Of a stretch of 64,000 nucleotides of DNA, positions 18,237 through 27,331 are shown one piece after another; positions within the stretch are counted from its first letter, which is position 1, and every line of letters starts with the position of its first letter. The notes under the pieces were generated by a model that saw nothing but the letters and a program-made list of their open reading frames with translations, was not told the origin of the DNA and ran no database searches. A program made the translations under genes and the position numbers. The stretch is from NCBI GenBank assembly GCA_023953835.1, contig JAMLJB010000001.1:2453501-2517500 (forward strand), written 5' to 3'. This stretch comes from Rhizobiaceae bacterium. Lineage in GTDB: Bacteria > Pseudomonadota > Alphaproteobacteria > Rhizobiales > Rhizobiaceae.

Positions 18237-20195
18237 TCAGTTGGCCGCGGGCACCTTCATTGTCTCGCCAATCGGCAGGAACTTAGGCTTGAAACCGGGA
18301 TTGGCATCCTGCAACACATGCCACTTCTCGCCGTCGCCGTAGAATTTTTCCGCCAGCTTCCAGAAATTGTCGCCGCGCATGATGACGTGCTCCTGCGTAC
18401 CGCCGGAAGCGGCTGCCGGAGCCGGTGCTTCGGCTGCCGGCGCGGGGGTCTCGGCGGCGGGTGCCGGTTCGGCGGCGATGGTCGGCGGTGTGTTGGCGAT
18501 TTCGTTCGCGGCTGCCGGCGGCTGCGGAACGGCAGGTTCGGCCGGGGCAGGGGCAGGTGCGGGCTCGGCCTGGGCGGTCGTCGTCGCACCGATTTCCGTG
18601 ATGCGTCCGTCAAGCTTCGGCGTGTAGGGACGGTTCTTGGCGAGATAGTCGGCAACTACCTGTTCAAGACCCGGCCCATAGTCATAGGCGTTGGTGGCGT
18701 TGTCGGCAAAGAGCTTGTAGCCGTCGCCGCCCTGTCGCACATAATTGTTGGTTGCGACCAGATAGGTCTTGGCCGGATCGATTGGGACCCACGCGCCGTT
18801 TTCCTGAACTTCGACCGATTTGATGCGGCCTTCATTGGCCTTCACCGATTTGTCGAAGCTGTATTTGAGGCCGGCGACTTGCGGGAACTTGCCCTTGCCT
18901 TCCTCGATTTCGCTCACGCCGCCTTCAAGCGACGCGACAATGTCCTTGCCGGTGAGTTGGAAGGTCGCAAGCGTGTTCTGGAAGGGAAGCACGGTCAGCA
19001 CTTCACCCATGGTGACGATACCCGCATCGATCGAGGAGCGCAGCCCGCCGCCGTTCTGGAACACGATCGTGACGCCCTGATCCTTGACGCGGTCGAGGAT
19101 GGCGTCCGAAACCATGTCGCCCATCTCGCACTCGCGCGCGCGGCAATTGTCGCGGCTGCCGTCGATGGGCGCGGTGGTTTCCGACACTTCTTTCTGCTTC
19201 AACGCCTCGATGGGCGCGCCAAGCTCGGCCACGCGCTTCAGCACGCCTTCATCCGGCTTGATGCTGCTGTCGAGAAAGATCGGGTCGCCCTTGGCTTCCT
19301 TGACAACGCCATTGTCGTCAAAGACCACCTGAAACTCGCCGAGATATTTGGAGTAGGAAGCGGCCTGCGTGACCGGCACCTTGTAGCCTCCGGGGTTGTC
19401 GATCATCGTCGGGTAGGGGCCTTCCGCCTTTGCGTCGGTGTTCGACAGCAGCGAATGCGAATGGCCGCCCACGACCACATCCACGCCGGGGATCTTGGCG
19501 ATCAATTCCTTGTCGCGCGGATATCCGACATGGGTCAGCGCGATGATCTTGTTGACGCCTTCGGCCTCAAGCTTCTTCACCTCTGCGGTGATGGTCGCGA
19601 TGTCGTCCTCGATGGTGATGTTCGGGCCGGGCGAAGCGATTTCGGGCGTATCTGTCGTGACCGCGCCGACAATGCCGATTTTCTGCCCGCCGACCTCCAG
19701 CACGATGGACGGCTTGATGCGGTCGCCCACCTTTGAAGCCGCGCTGGCCTGCACGTTCGCCGACAGGACTGGGAACTGGATCACGTCGAGGAAGGGAGCC
19801 AATGCATCTTCGCCGTCATCGAATTCGTGGTTGCCCACGGTCATGGCGTCGAACTTCATCTGGTTGAGGAATTCCGCTTCCACCGCTCCCTTGTAGGTCG
19901 TGTAGAACAGCGAGCCCTGGAAATTGTCGCCGCCGTTCAGCAGAAGAACATTCTGGCCGTTCAGCTTGTCGCGTTCCTGATTGATTGCCGTCAACAGCCG
20001 CGCCGCGCCGCCGATGCACTCGTTCTTGCCTTCTTCCTCGGCGGAGCAGGTCGATTCGTATTTGTTGTTGGATTCGATGCGGCTGTGCCAGTCGTTGATG
20101 TGCAGGATGTTCAATGTGTAGTCGGCAAACGATGCAGCCGTGGAAAGTCCAAGAGCGGAGACCGACAATGCGGCCATAGCGGCAAATTTCCTCAT
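18237..20195 (-). CDS. Periplasmic 5'-nucleotidase/metallophosphatase with C-terminal LysM
   Basis: This 652-residue exported protein is a UshA-type nucleotide phosphatase. A signal peptide covers residues 1-24. The metallophosphatase motifs are present in order: NDWH (D35, H37), GGDNFQG, GNHEFD and GGHSHS. The 5'-nucleotidase C-terminal substrate domain follows, with FQNGGGLRSSIDAG. An Ala/Pro-rich linker (about 545-600) leads to a C-terminal LysM-like domain with MRGDNFWKLAEKFYGDG. The LysM tail suggests anchoring to peptidoglycan, an uncommon addition to this enzyme. AGGAGA precedes the ATG. The role is probably salvage of extracellular nucleotides and phosphate. Confidence 0.9.
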   Translation of the reverse strand: MRKFAAMAALSVSALGLSTAASFADYTLNILHINDWHSRIESNNKYESTCSAEEEGKNECIGGAARLLTAINQERDKLNGQNVLLLNGGDNFQGSLFYTTYKGAVEAEFLNQMKFDAMTVGNHEFDDGEDALAPFLDVIQFPVLSANVQASAASKVGDRIKPSIVLEVGGQKIGIVGAVTTDTPEIASPGPNITIEDDIATITAEVKKLEAEGVNKIIALTHVGYPRDKELIAKIPGVDVVVGGHSHSLLSNTDAKAEGPYPTMIDNPGGYKVPVTQAASYSKYLGEFQVVFDDNGVVKEAKGDPIFLDSSIKPDEGVLKRVAELGAPIEALKQKEVSETTAPIDGSRDNCRARECEMGDMVSDAILDRVKDQGVTIVFQNGGGLRSSIDAGIVTMGEVLTVLPFQNTLATFQLTGKDIVASLEGGVSEIEEGKGKFPQVAGLKYSFDKSVKANEGRIKSVEVQENGAWVPIDPAKTYLVATNNYVRQGGDGYKLFADNATNAYDYGPGLEQVVADYLAKNRPYTPKLDGRITEIGATTTAQAEPAPAPAPAEPAVPQPPAAANEIANTPPTIAAEPAPAAETPAPAAEAPAPAAASGGTQEHVIMRGDNFWKLAEKFYGDGEKWHVLQDANPGFKPKFLPIGETMKVPAAN

Positions 20196-20301
20196 GAATT
20201 TCTCCTAAGCATTGTCTGCACTATGCCTTTCCGGGCATGTCGGGCATGTGACGCGGTTGAGCTATGTTTTCACCGCCGCTGAAGGCTTGCAAGCCAAATC
20301 G

Positions 20302-21552
20302 CTACGAAGCTGCGTAGTCCCGCTCGTCGGCAATCACCTTGCCGTCATTCGGGATGGCGGAGGCATCGACCACGCTCACTTTTCCGCCAAGCTTCGTGAT
20401 TTCGCGCAACGTCGCCTCGACCTCTTTCGGCTCGATCGGCTGGTTGCCTGTGACCAGCAGGGTCATGGCGTCCTGCTCGCCCGCGCGTTGCACCACAAGG
20501 CGTGCGCGGCCGATAGCCGGGTGGCGCTTGACCACCTCGGCGATCTGCTTCGGGTCGACGAACATGCCCTTGATCTTCGTCCGTTGATCGGCCCGGCCCA
20601 TCCAGCCCTTGATGCGGAGGTTGGTCCGTCCGCACGGCGACGGCTCGTCGATGAAGGCCGACAGGTCGCCTGTGCCGAACCGCACAAGCGGATAGGCGGG
20701 ATTGAAGCTTGTCACGACCACTTCGCCCACTTCGCCCGTGTCGACCGGATCGCCGGTGCCGGGACGCACGATTTCCACGATCAGGCCCTCGTTCACGACC
20801 ATGCCGGGATTGGGCGCGCCATCCGGCGCCGCTGTTTCGTAGGCGATGATGCCGAGGTCGGCGGTAGCGTAACACTGAAACAAGGCTATGCCGCGCGCGC
20901 GATATTCTTCGCGTAGCGACGGAAACAACGCGCCGCCCGACACCAGCCCTAGCTTGAAAGAGGAAAGGTCCTTGCCGAGTTCGGCTGCCCTGTCGAGCAT
21001 CACTTTCAGATAGTCGGGCGTGCCGGTGTAGACTTTCGGCCTGAGCGCGGCGGCCGCCTCGACCTGTGTATCGGTGTTGCCGACACCCGCCGGAAACACG
21101 AGGCAGCCGAGCGCGCGCGCGCCTTCATCAAGGAGAAAGCCGCCCGGCGTCATATGGTAGGAAAAGGCATTGTGCACGATGTCGCCGGAGCGAATGCCCG
21201 CCGCGAACAGGGCGCGCGCCGCGCCCCACGGGTCGGACCCGAAACCTTGCGGCTCCCAGACAGGACCCGGCGACATGAAAACGCGCCCATGGCTCAATGC
21301 CTTCGGGTTGACGAACCCGCCGAAGGGCGGTTCCGAGGCCTGGAATTCCATCAGTTCCGGCTTGCGCAGGACCGGCAGCCGGGCCAGCGCTTCGGGGCTG
21401 TCCACCGCCTCGAAATCGATGCCTGAAAGCCATCTCGCAAGGCCGGGCGCGTTTTTCGAAGCTTCTTCCAGAAAACCGGGGAGCGCCGCGAAATGCGCGC
21501 CCTCACGCGCCTGGAACGGCGTGATTTCCATGCTGTCGAAGTGTTTGCCCAT
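20302..21552 (-). CDS. Phenylacetate-CoA ligase-like (PaaK family) acyl-adenylate enzyme
   Basis: This 416-residue protein belongs to the AMP-forming ligases close to PaaK. Recognisable parts are the FGTGDLSAF adenylation motif, KIKGMFVDPKQIAEVV and LVSGGALFPSLREEY. The phosphate-loop region, normally Ser/Thr/Gly-rich, reads FMSPGPVWEPQG (92-103), so ATP handling may be altered. The ATG at 21552 has GGAG at good spacing; the frame is open further upstream but overlaps the lipoprotein gene. The acid substrate is unknown. It lies 29 bases after the omp10-like gene on the same strand. Confidence 0.8.
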   Translation of the reverse strand: MGKHFDSMEITPFQAREGAHFAALPGFLEEASKNAPGLARWLSGIDFEAVDSPEALARLPVLRKPELMEFQASEPPFGGFVNPKALSHGRVFMSPGPVWEPQGFGSDPWGAARALFAAGIRSGDIVHNAFSYHMTPGGFLLDEGARALGCLVFPAGVGNTDTQVEAAAALRPKVYTGTPDYLKVMLDRAAELGKDLSSFKLGLVSGGALFPSLREEYRARGIALFQCYATADLGIIAYETAAPDGAPNPGMVVNEGLIVEIVRPGTGDPVDTGEVGEVVVTSFNPAYPLVRFGTGDLSAFIDEPSPCGRTNLRIKGWMGRADQRTKIKGMFVDPKQIAEVVKRHPAIGRARLVVQRAGEQDAMTLLVTGNQPIEPKEVEATLREITKLGGKVSVVDASAIPNDGKVIADERDYAAS

Positions 21553-21581
21553 TCGTGGCTCCAACTTCGCGGGCGCGAGGG

Positions 21582-21974
21582 TCAGGCAGTCGGCTGGCGG
21601 CGGTTCAGCGAGAAATTCTGACCCGTCGCATTGGTGCAGTTCAACTGCTGGGGCGTGGCCAGCAGGCAATTGAACGCGATGGGTGTCTGGCGGATAAGCG
21701 ACGTGCCGGAAATCGAGATCATCCTGTTTTCGCTGAAGCGATAGGTGCCTTCCGCCAGCTTGTTGCCGGTATCGGTTGCCGTGGTGGAGAAAATGCCGCC
21801 CTGGAAGCGCGATACCGCAACACCGTCCGTGCTCAGCCATTCGCCGTCCACCGGGCTTGCCGCCGCCATGCGCGTCGGGCTGCCGCCCCCTCCGGTGGAG
21901 CAGCCCGCCAATGCCGCGAACGAAAGCGCGGCGATACTCATCGAAATGCTTTTTGACGCAAGGGTCATGCCCAT
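21582..21974 (-). CDS. omp10: Outer-membrane lipoprotein, Omp10-like
   Basis: This 130-residue protein is a predicted lipoprotein: signal peptide, lipobox LAGC with lipidated C25, then a small beta-rich domain. The pattern of GGIFSTTATDTGNKLAEG and QLNCTNATGQNFSLNRR closely follows what I remember of the Brucella surface lipoprotein Omp10, and the length is similar. Omp10 is an outer-membrane lipoprotein antigen of uncertain biochemical role. AGAGGAC precedes the ATG at 21974. It is the first gene before the acyl-CoA ligase-like gene, probably cotranscribed. Confidence 0.85.
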   Translation of the reverse strand: MGMTLASKSISMSIAALSFAALAGCSTGGGGSPTRMAAASPVDGEWLSTDGVAVSRFQGGIFSTTATDTGNKLAEGTYRFSENRMISISGTSLIRQTPIAFNCLLATPQQLNCTNATGQNFSLNRRQPTA

Positions 21975-22061
21975 GTCCTCTCTTCGTCCCTCATGTCTGT
22001 GTTGCGTGAACGAGGCACAAAATGCAAGCGCTCCGCGTCGTGGCTGGCTATGCCCGATGCA

Positions 22062-23507
22062 TCACTGCACCAATATGTTGCGGAACTGCCAGGGGTCTTT
22101 TCGGTCGATGTTTTCCGGGAACAGGCCGGGGCGGTCGTCTAGCGGCGTCCATTTCGTATAGTAGCCGGTGACCTGCCCGAGATAGGGCATCTGGACTTCG
22201 AGGCAGCGACGGTAGTCCATCTCATCGGCCTCGACGATTCCCGCCTCGGGGTTCTCCAGCGCCCACACCATGCCGGCGAGCACGGCGGATGTGACCTGCA
22301 TGCCCGTGGCGTTCTGGTACGGCGCGAGGTTGCGCGCCTCCTCCAGCGAAAGCTGCGAGCCATACCAGTAGGCATTCTTGTCGTGACCGTAGAGTAGTAC
22401 GCCAAGTTCGTCGCTGCCGTCGATCAGCTCGTTCTCGTCGAGGACGTGATGAACGGGCTGCGACTTGCCCGCCGCGCCGAACATCTCGTGCAGGGACAGC
22501 ACGGCGTCGTTGCAGGGATGATAAGCGTAGTGACAGGTGGGGCGATATTTGACGTTGCCCTTCTTGTTGTAGACGGTGAAGAAGTCGGAGATCGAAATCG
22601 CCTCGTTGTGGGTAACGAGGAAACCGTATTGCGCGCCGGGCGTGGGACACCAGGTGCGCACGCGCGTATTGGCGCCCGGCTGTTCGAGATAGATCGCCGC
22701 CTTGCTGCCATGCTTCTGTTCGCGGGCGTTCTTGGGCATCCATTTTTCGTGCGTGCCCCAGCCGAGTTCCGCCGGTTGCAGGCCCTCGGAGATAAAGCCT
22801 TCGACGGACCATGTGTTCCAGAACACGTTGAGCGGCTTCGGCGTGGTGGCGCGCTGCGTGTCGCGCTCCGCGATATGTACGCCCTTGACGCCGGCTTTCT
22901 GCATCAGCCTTGCCCAGCCTTCGCGGTCGCCGGTCGCCGGCTCCGTGAACTCCAGTCCAAGGTCGTTCGCCAGATTGACCAGCGCCTGCTTGACGAACCA
23001 CGACACCATTCCGGGGTTCGCGCCGCAGCACGAGATCGCGGTCGTGCCTCCCGGATGCTTGCGTATTTCCTCGCGCACGGTTTCGCGTAGTGCATAATTG
23101 GTGCGCGCGGCATTGTCGGCCTTGTCGTCGAAATAGAAGCCGAGCCAGGGCTCCACGACGGTGTCGACATAGAGCACGCCGAGCGAGCGGCACAGCCGCA
23201 TCAGTTCGAGCGAGGACGTGTCCACCGAGAGATTGACGCAGAAGCCCTGTCCGCCGCCCTCGGTCAAAAGGGGTTTGAGCAGCTTCTTGTAATTCTTCTT
23301 CGTGATGGCTTCCTGCACGAACCTGATGCCGCGCTCATCCAGCAGCTTGCGGTCATGGTCGTTCGGATCGATGACCACCATGCGGGATTTGTCGAATTTG
23401 AAATGGCGTTCTATGAGGGGAAGCGTTCCGCGGCCGATGGAACCGAAGCCGATCATCACAATCGGGCCTGTTATTTCTCCGTAAACGGGCCATTTCTTAT
23501 TCGCCAT
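22062..23507 (-). CDS. hss: Homospermidine synthase
   Basis: This 481-residue enzyme makes sym-homospermidine from two putrescines with NAD as cofactor, a typical rhizobial polyamine route. The N-terminal Rossmann motif is VMIGFGSIGRGTLP (residues 17-30). Long conserved segments include AISCCGANPGMVSWFVKQAL and the C-terminal MQVTSAVLAGMVWALENPEAGIVE. ATG 23507 (MANKKW) has a GGAG upstream; the frame extends 18 codons further but without support. Its substrate is supplied by the ornithine decarboxylase 24 kb away in this window. Confidence 0.96.
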   Translation of the reverse strand: MANKKWPVYGEITGPIVMIGFGSIGRGTLPLIERHFKFDKSRMVVIDPNDHDRKLLDERGIRFVQEAITKKNYKKLLKPLLTEGGGQGFCVNLSVDTSSLELMRLCRSLGVLYVDTVVEPWLGFYFDDKADNAARTNYALRETVREEIRKHPGGTTAISCCGANPGMVSWFVKQALVNLANDLGLEFTEPATGDREGWARLMQKAGVKGVHIAERDTQRATTPKPLNVFWNTWSVEGFISEGLQPAELGWGTHEKWMPKNAREQKHGSKAAIYLEQPGANTRVRTWCPTPGAQYGFLVTHNEAISISDFFTVYNKKGNVKYRPTCHYAYHPCNDAVLSLHEMFGAAGKSQPVHHVLDENELIDGSDELGVLLYGHDKNAYWYGSQLSLEEARNLAPYQNATGMQVTSAVLAGMVWALENPEAGIVEADEMDYRRCLEVQMPYLGQVTGYYTKWTPLDDRPGLFPENIDRKDPWQFRNILVQ

Positions 23508-23582
23508 TTTCTGCCGCACTCCATTTTTGTTTCGCTGCCATGACCCTAACCACATCGGCATGTTACAATAAAGGGGCGGCGT

Positions 23583-24251
23583 TCAGATCGTCCGGGCGCG
23601 GATCAACCCCCTCAGCGAATTTCCAAGGTAAGTTGCTCGCGCTGCAAACAGGTCCAAAGGCTCCAGCAATGCCTCGCGGGCCTTGCCCTCGCCGATCAGT
23701 ACGCCCCTCAGCACGCCTGCCAGAAGCCCGCATTGAAGTGATGGCGTCAGCAGCGGGCCGCCATCTCCCATGTCGAGGAAGAGGCTGGTGATGGTGCCCT
23801 CGCAAAGCTGGCCTTTCTCGTTGAGCAGCAGCACCTCGTCTGCTTCCTCGCTCGCAAACTCGCCGCGCGCCGCCTCATATGCGCCGCGTCGCGTCGTCTT
23901 GTGGCGCAGCAGCGGGTCGGAGGAAACGAGCCGGGCGCGGGCAATTCCAATGCGCCATATCGTATCGGCGGGCAGGGGAGAAAACGGGGCCACGGCGCAT
24001 GTCGCGCCGCCCTTCTTGTCCAGGGTCAGCCGCACCCTCAGCATGTCGGCACCGCTGTCGGCGACCGCGCGGTCAAGCGCTGCCTCCGCCTCGCCATCCC
24101 GCCAGTCAAAGCCGAGCGCTTCGGCGGATCGGCGCAACCGTTCAAGATGCAGGCCACCGCGCGGAAACCCGTTTGCGCGCTCCCAGCGGAGTGTTTCGAT
24201 CAGTTCGTAGCCGGGGGTGTGCCGGTCGCGAATCGCGCTTTCAGCAGGCAT
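23583..24251 (-). CDS. pabC: Aminotransferase class IV, aminodeoxychorismate lyase-like
   Basis: This 222-residue PLP enzyme belongs to fold type IV. It has YELIETLRWERANGFPRGGLHLERL near the start, the PLP-lysine region LLRHKTTRRGAYEAA, and NEKGQLCEGTITSLFL, which binds the cofactor phosphate. It should release 4-aminobenzoate and pyruvate from aminodeoxychorismate in folate synthesis. It overlaps the end of pabB by 52 bases in another frame, so the two should be translationally coupled. Assignment to pabC rather than another class IV enzyme rests on this linkage. Confidence 0.88.
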   Translation of the reverse strand: MPAESAIRDRHTPGYELIETLRWERANGFPRGGLHLERLRRSAEALGFDWRDGEAEAALDRAVADSGADMLRVRLTLDKKGGATCAVAPFSPLPADTIWRIGIARARLVSSDPLLRHKTTRRGAYEAARGEFASEEADEVLLLNEKGQLCEGTITSLFLDMGDGGPLLTPSLQCGLLAGVLRGVLIGEGKAREALLEPLDLFAARATYLGNSLRGLIRARTI

Positions 24252-25357
24252 TCCTCATACTCGCTTTCCGCCGTCGAATCGAAAACGATTCCGCCTCCGA
24301 CATTGTAGACCGCGCGCCCGTCGCCAAAGAGCGTGATCGTGCGGATCGCCACGTTGAAGCGCATCCGCCCGTCCGGCGCAATCCAGCCAATCGCGCCGCA
24401 ATAGGCGCTACGCGGCGCGGTTTCGAGTTCTCGCAAAATTTCCATCGCCCGGATCTTCGGTGCGCCGGTGATCGATCCGCAGGGAAAGAGCGCCGCGAAT
24501 ATCCGCTCGATGGTCAGGCCGGGCAGCAGCTTCGCGCGCACCCGGCTCACCATCTGGTGTACCGTCGGAAAGCTTTCGATGCGAAACAGTTCCGGCACAT
24601 CCAGTGTCCCCACTTCGCTGATGAGCGAGACATCATTGCGCAACAGGTCCACGATCATCCTGTTTTCGGCCTGGTTCTTCTCGTCGTTCCTCAGGAAGCG
24701 CTTTAGCCGCGCATCTTCCGTCTTGGTCCTGCCGCGTGGAGCCGTGCCTTTCATCGGGCGCGTTTCGATCCATCCGTCGGTGTCGATTTCGAAGAACAGC
24801 TCGGGCGAGCGCGAGAGGATCACAGGCTCGCCGAGGCCGACCAGCGCGCCATAGCTGACTGGTTGCCTGGCTGTGAGCGCATCGAACGCCTGCCGTGCGG
24901 TGCCGCTCCAGTGCGCCGTGACCGGAAAGGTCAGGTTGGCCTGATAGCAGTCGCCCAGCCTTAGGTGCCGGTGCAACCTGTCGAAGCGCCGTTCATAGTC
25001 GGCAAAGCTCCAGCTTGCGCGCGCGTCATAGATCGGGCCGTTGGTCGCCACGGCTTCGATGCCGGTGGGGCGGTCCTGCGGCGCGTCGAACACGCCGAAA
25101 CACAAGAGGGGGGTATCGCGCCCGGCAGGCAGCAGCGGGCGCAATTTGGGCTCGAGCAAGTAGCCGGCTTCATAGGCCATATAGCCGGCGAGCCATTTCC
25201 CATTCGCCCGCTCTTTTTCCATCGCTTCGAGCGCGGGAAAGAAATCCTCCTCCGCATGAGCCTCGATGCGCCTCACGGGCCGCGCGAACAGGCGCTCGGT
25301 CCCGGCGGGATCGTCACGGAAAAGCACCGTCGCTTCGGCAAGCGGAATGCGGGTCAT
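24200..25357 (-). CDS. pabB: Aminodeoxychorismate synthase component I
   Basis: This 385-residue chorismate-utilising enzyme converts chorismate, with ammonia from a PabA partner, to 4-amino-4-deoxychorismate for folate. Signature segments are GDCYQANLTF, the catalytic region ETRPMKGTAPRGRT, KNQAENRMIVDLLRNDVS, and FPCGSITGAPKIRAMEI near the C-terminus. It lacks the long N-terminal region of anthranilate synthase TrpE. It overlaps pabC by 52 bases and starts 15 bases after pepF, so pepF-pabB-pabC look like one transcript. No pabA is in the window. Confidence 0.93.
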   Translation of the reverse strand: MTRIPLAEATVLFRDDPAGTERLFARPVRRIEAHAEEDFFPALEAMEKERANGKWLAGYMAYEAGYLLEPKLRPLLPAGRDTPLLCFGVFDAPQDRPTGIEAVATNGPIYDARASWSFADYERRFDRLHRHLRLGDCYQANLTFPVTAHWSGTARQAFDALTARQPVSYGALVGLGEPVILSRSPELFFEIDTDGWIETRPMKGTAPRGRTKTEDARLKRFLRNDEKNQAENRMIVDLLRNDVSLISEVGTLDVPELFRIESFPTVHQMVSRVRAKLLPGLTIERIFAALFPCGSITGAPKIRAMEILRELETAPRSAYCGAIGWIAPDGRMRFNVAIRTITLFGDGRAVYNVGGGIVFDSTAESEYEECLLKARFATGTPPATN

Positions 25358-25372
25358 GGATGGCGCGCGCTG

Positions 25373-27214
25373 TCAGTCGTCCAGCGTTTCAAGTTCATCG
25401 ATAAGGCTTTCGATCACCGCGAGGCCCCGCTGCCAGAAGCCGGGGTCGCTGGCGTTCAGCCCGAACGGGACCAGCAGCTCCGAATAGTGCTTGCTGCCGC
25501 CGGCCCGCAGCATCGCGAAGTACTTTTCCTGAAACCCATGTTCGGCCTTGCTGTAGACAGCGTAGAGCGAATTCACCAGGCAGTCGCCGAAAGCATAAGC
25601 ATACACGTAGAACGGCGAATGGATGAAGTGCGGGATATAGGTCCAGAAGGTCTCGTAGCCCGGCTTCAGGGCGATCGCGTCGCCCAGGCTCTCGCTCTGC
25701 ACGCCAAGCCAGATCGCGCCGATCTGGTCGGCGGTCAGTTCTCCGTTGCGGCGTTCGGTGTGAATGCGCCGCTCAAACTCGTAAAAGGCGATCTGGCGCA
25801 CCACTGTGTTGATCATGTCCTCGACCTTCTGTGCCAGCATGGCCTTGCGGGCGGGGCGGTCGGTGGTCTTTTCTAGAAGCGAACGGAAGGTCAGCATCTC
25901 TCCGAAAACGGAGGCGGTTTCCGCAAGCGTCAGCGGCGTGGAAGCCATCAGTGCGCCCTGCGATGCAGCAAGCACCTGATGCACGCCGTGGCCAAGTTCA
26001 TGGGCGAGCGTCATCACGTCCCTCGGCGTGCCCAGATAGTTCAGCAATACGTAAGGATGCGCTGACGGAACGGTCGGATGCGCGAACGCGCCCGGCGCCT
26101 TGCCCGCCCGGACCGGCGCGTCGATCCAGTTGAGGTCGAAAAACCGTTTCGCAATGTCGGCCATCTCGGGTGAGAAGCTGCCATAGGCGGTCAGCACTGT
26201 GGCACGCGCATCGTCCCACGGGATCGTGGCCTGCGGTGTTTTCGGCAGCGGCGCGTTGCGGTCCCAGTGGTTCATCTGGTCCATTCCGAGCCACCGCGCC
26301 TTCATCCTGTAGTAGCGGTGCGAAATCCGCGGATAGGCGTCCTGCACCGCCTTGGCCAGCGCGTCGACCACGCCCGGCTCGACACGATTTGAAAGGTGGC
26401 GGAAATCCGCGATGTCCTCGAAGGAACGCCAGCGATTGGAAATGTCGAGGTCCTTTGCCAGCGTGTTGGTTATCAGCGTGAAGGTGCGCAGATGCTGGCT
26501 GAAGGTTGCCGCGAGCGCCTCCGCCGCCCTGCGCCGCACCTCGGGGTTCATGTCCTGGAGCTTGTTCAGTGTCGGCTCGATCGGCAGCTTTTCCCCATCG
26601 ACCTCGAAGCGCAGGTCGGTGATCGTTTCGTCGAAAAGCCGGTTCCATGCGCCGCGCCCGGTCACCGACTTTTCGTGGAAGAGTTGCTCCACGCGATCCT
26701 CGAGCTGGTGTGGCTTGTCCTTGCGCAGATCCTCGATCCACGGCCTGTAGTGGCCGAAGGCGGGATCGGCCTCCAGCGCGGCGTCGATCAAATTGTCCGG
26801 GATGTTGTTCAGCTCCAGCCCGAAGAAGATCAGGTGGGTGCCGGCGTCGGTCAGCTTTTCCTGCACGTCGCCATAGAGCTTCACCCGCTTCGGGTCCGAC
26901 GTGTCGCCAGCATAGACCAGCCCCGCGAAGGAACCAATGCGGCCCATCAGTTCCTCGATTTCCTCGAACTGCCGCACTGCGAGGCCAAGCCCTCCGTCGG
27001 CGCGCTTGCGGGCCTCGGCTTCCAGCGTCCCGCGCCAGCGCTGCTCGAACTCCGCCGAAAGCTTCGCGGCACGCGCCAAGTCCTCGCCAAGCTGCGGGGA
27101 ATCGATTGAAGGATAGAGGTCGGCGAGATTCCATTCCGGCAGCCTGCCCAGCGCCTGCCCGCCGCTGTCCGCCGTTGCAGAACGGGTGGTTGAGATTTTG
27201 TCCATGACGTTCAT
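25373..27214 (-). CDS. pepF: M3 family oligoendopeptidase F
   Basis: This 613-residue zinc peptidase cleaves short peptides in the cytoplasm. The HExxH zinc motif is MTLAHELGHGVHQVLA in the C-terminal half, with the third-ligand region TASVFGEMLTF downstream. The N-terminal two thirds is the helical M3 domain. The start is ATG 27214, with ATG 27205 three codons later an equal choice. The same frame stays open to 28870, but that extension is antisense to the sigma-54 regulator and is not protein. It precedes pabB by 15 bases and diverges from the regulator. Confidence 0.94.
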   Translation of the reverse strand: MNVMDKISTTRSATADSGGQALGRLPEWNLADLYPSIDSPQLGEDLARAAKLSAEFEQRWRGTLEAEARKRADGGLGLAVRQFEEIEELMGRIGSFAGLVYAGDTSDPKRVKLYGDVQEKLTDAGTHLIFFGLELNNIPDNLIDAALEADPAFGHYRPWIEDLRKDKPHQLEDRVEQLFHEKSVTGRGAWNRLFDETITDLRFEVDGEKLPIEPTLNKLQDMNPEVRRRAAEALAATFSQHLRTFTLITNTLAKDLDISNRWRSFEDIADFRHLSNRVEPGVVDALAKAVQDAYPRISHRYYRMKARWLGMDQMNHWDRNAPLPKTPQATIPWDDARATVLTAYGSFSPEMADIAKRFFDLNWIDAPVRAGKAPGAFAHPTVPSAHPYVLLNYLGTPRDVMTLAHELGHGVHQVLAASQGALMASTPLTLAETASVFGEMLTFRSLLEKTTDRPARKAMLAQKVEDMINTVVRQIAFYEFERRIHTERRNGELTADQIGAIWLGVQSESLGDAIALKPGYETFWTYIPHFIHSPFYVYAYAFGDCLVNSLYAVYSKAEHGFQEKYFAMLRAGGSKHYSELLVPFGLNASDPGFWQRGLAVIESLIDELETLDD

Positions 27215-27331
27215 TCTTGTTATCCCGCTGGCCACACTGCGTGGAACGCAGATTTGACATAAGGTGTTGAAGCCTTGTTTAGAACCCTGTGCCACATTGA
27301 TCCAGAGTGACTTTGAAAAGCCTTCCTGAAT

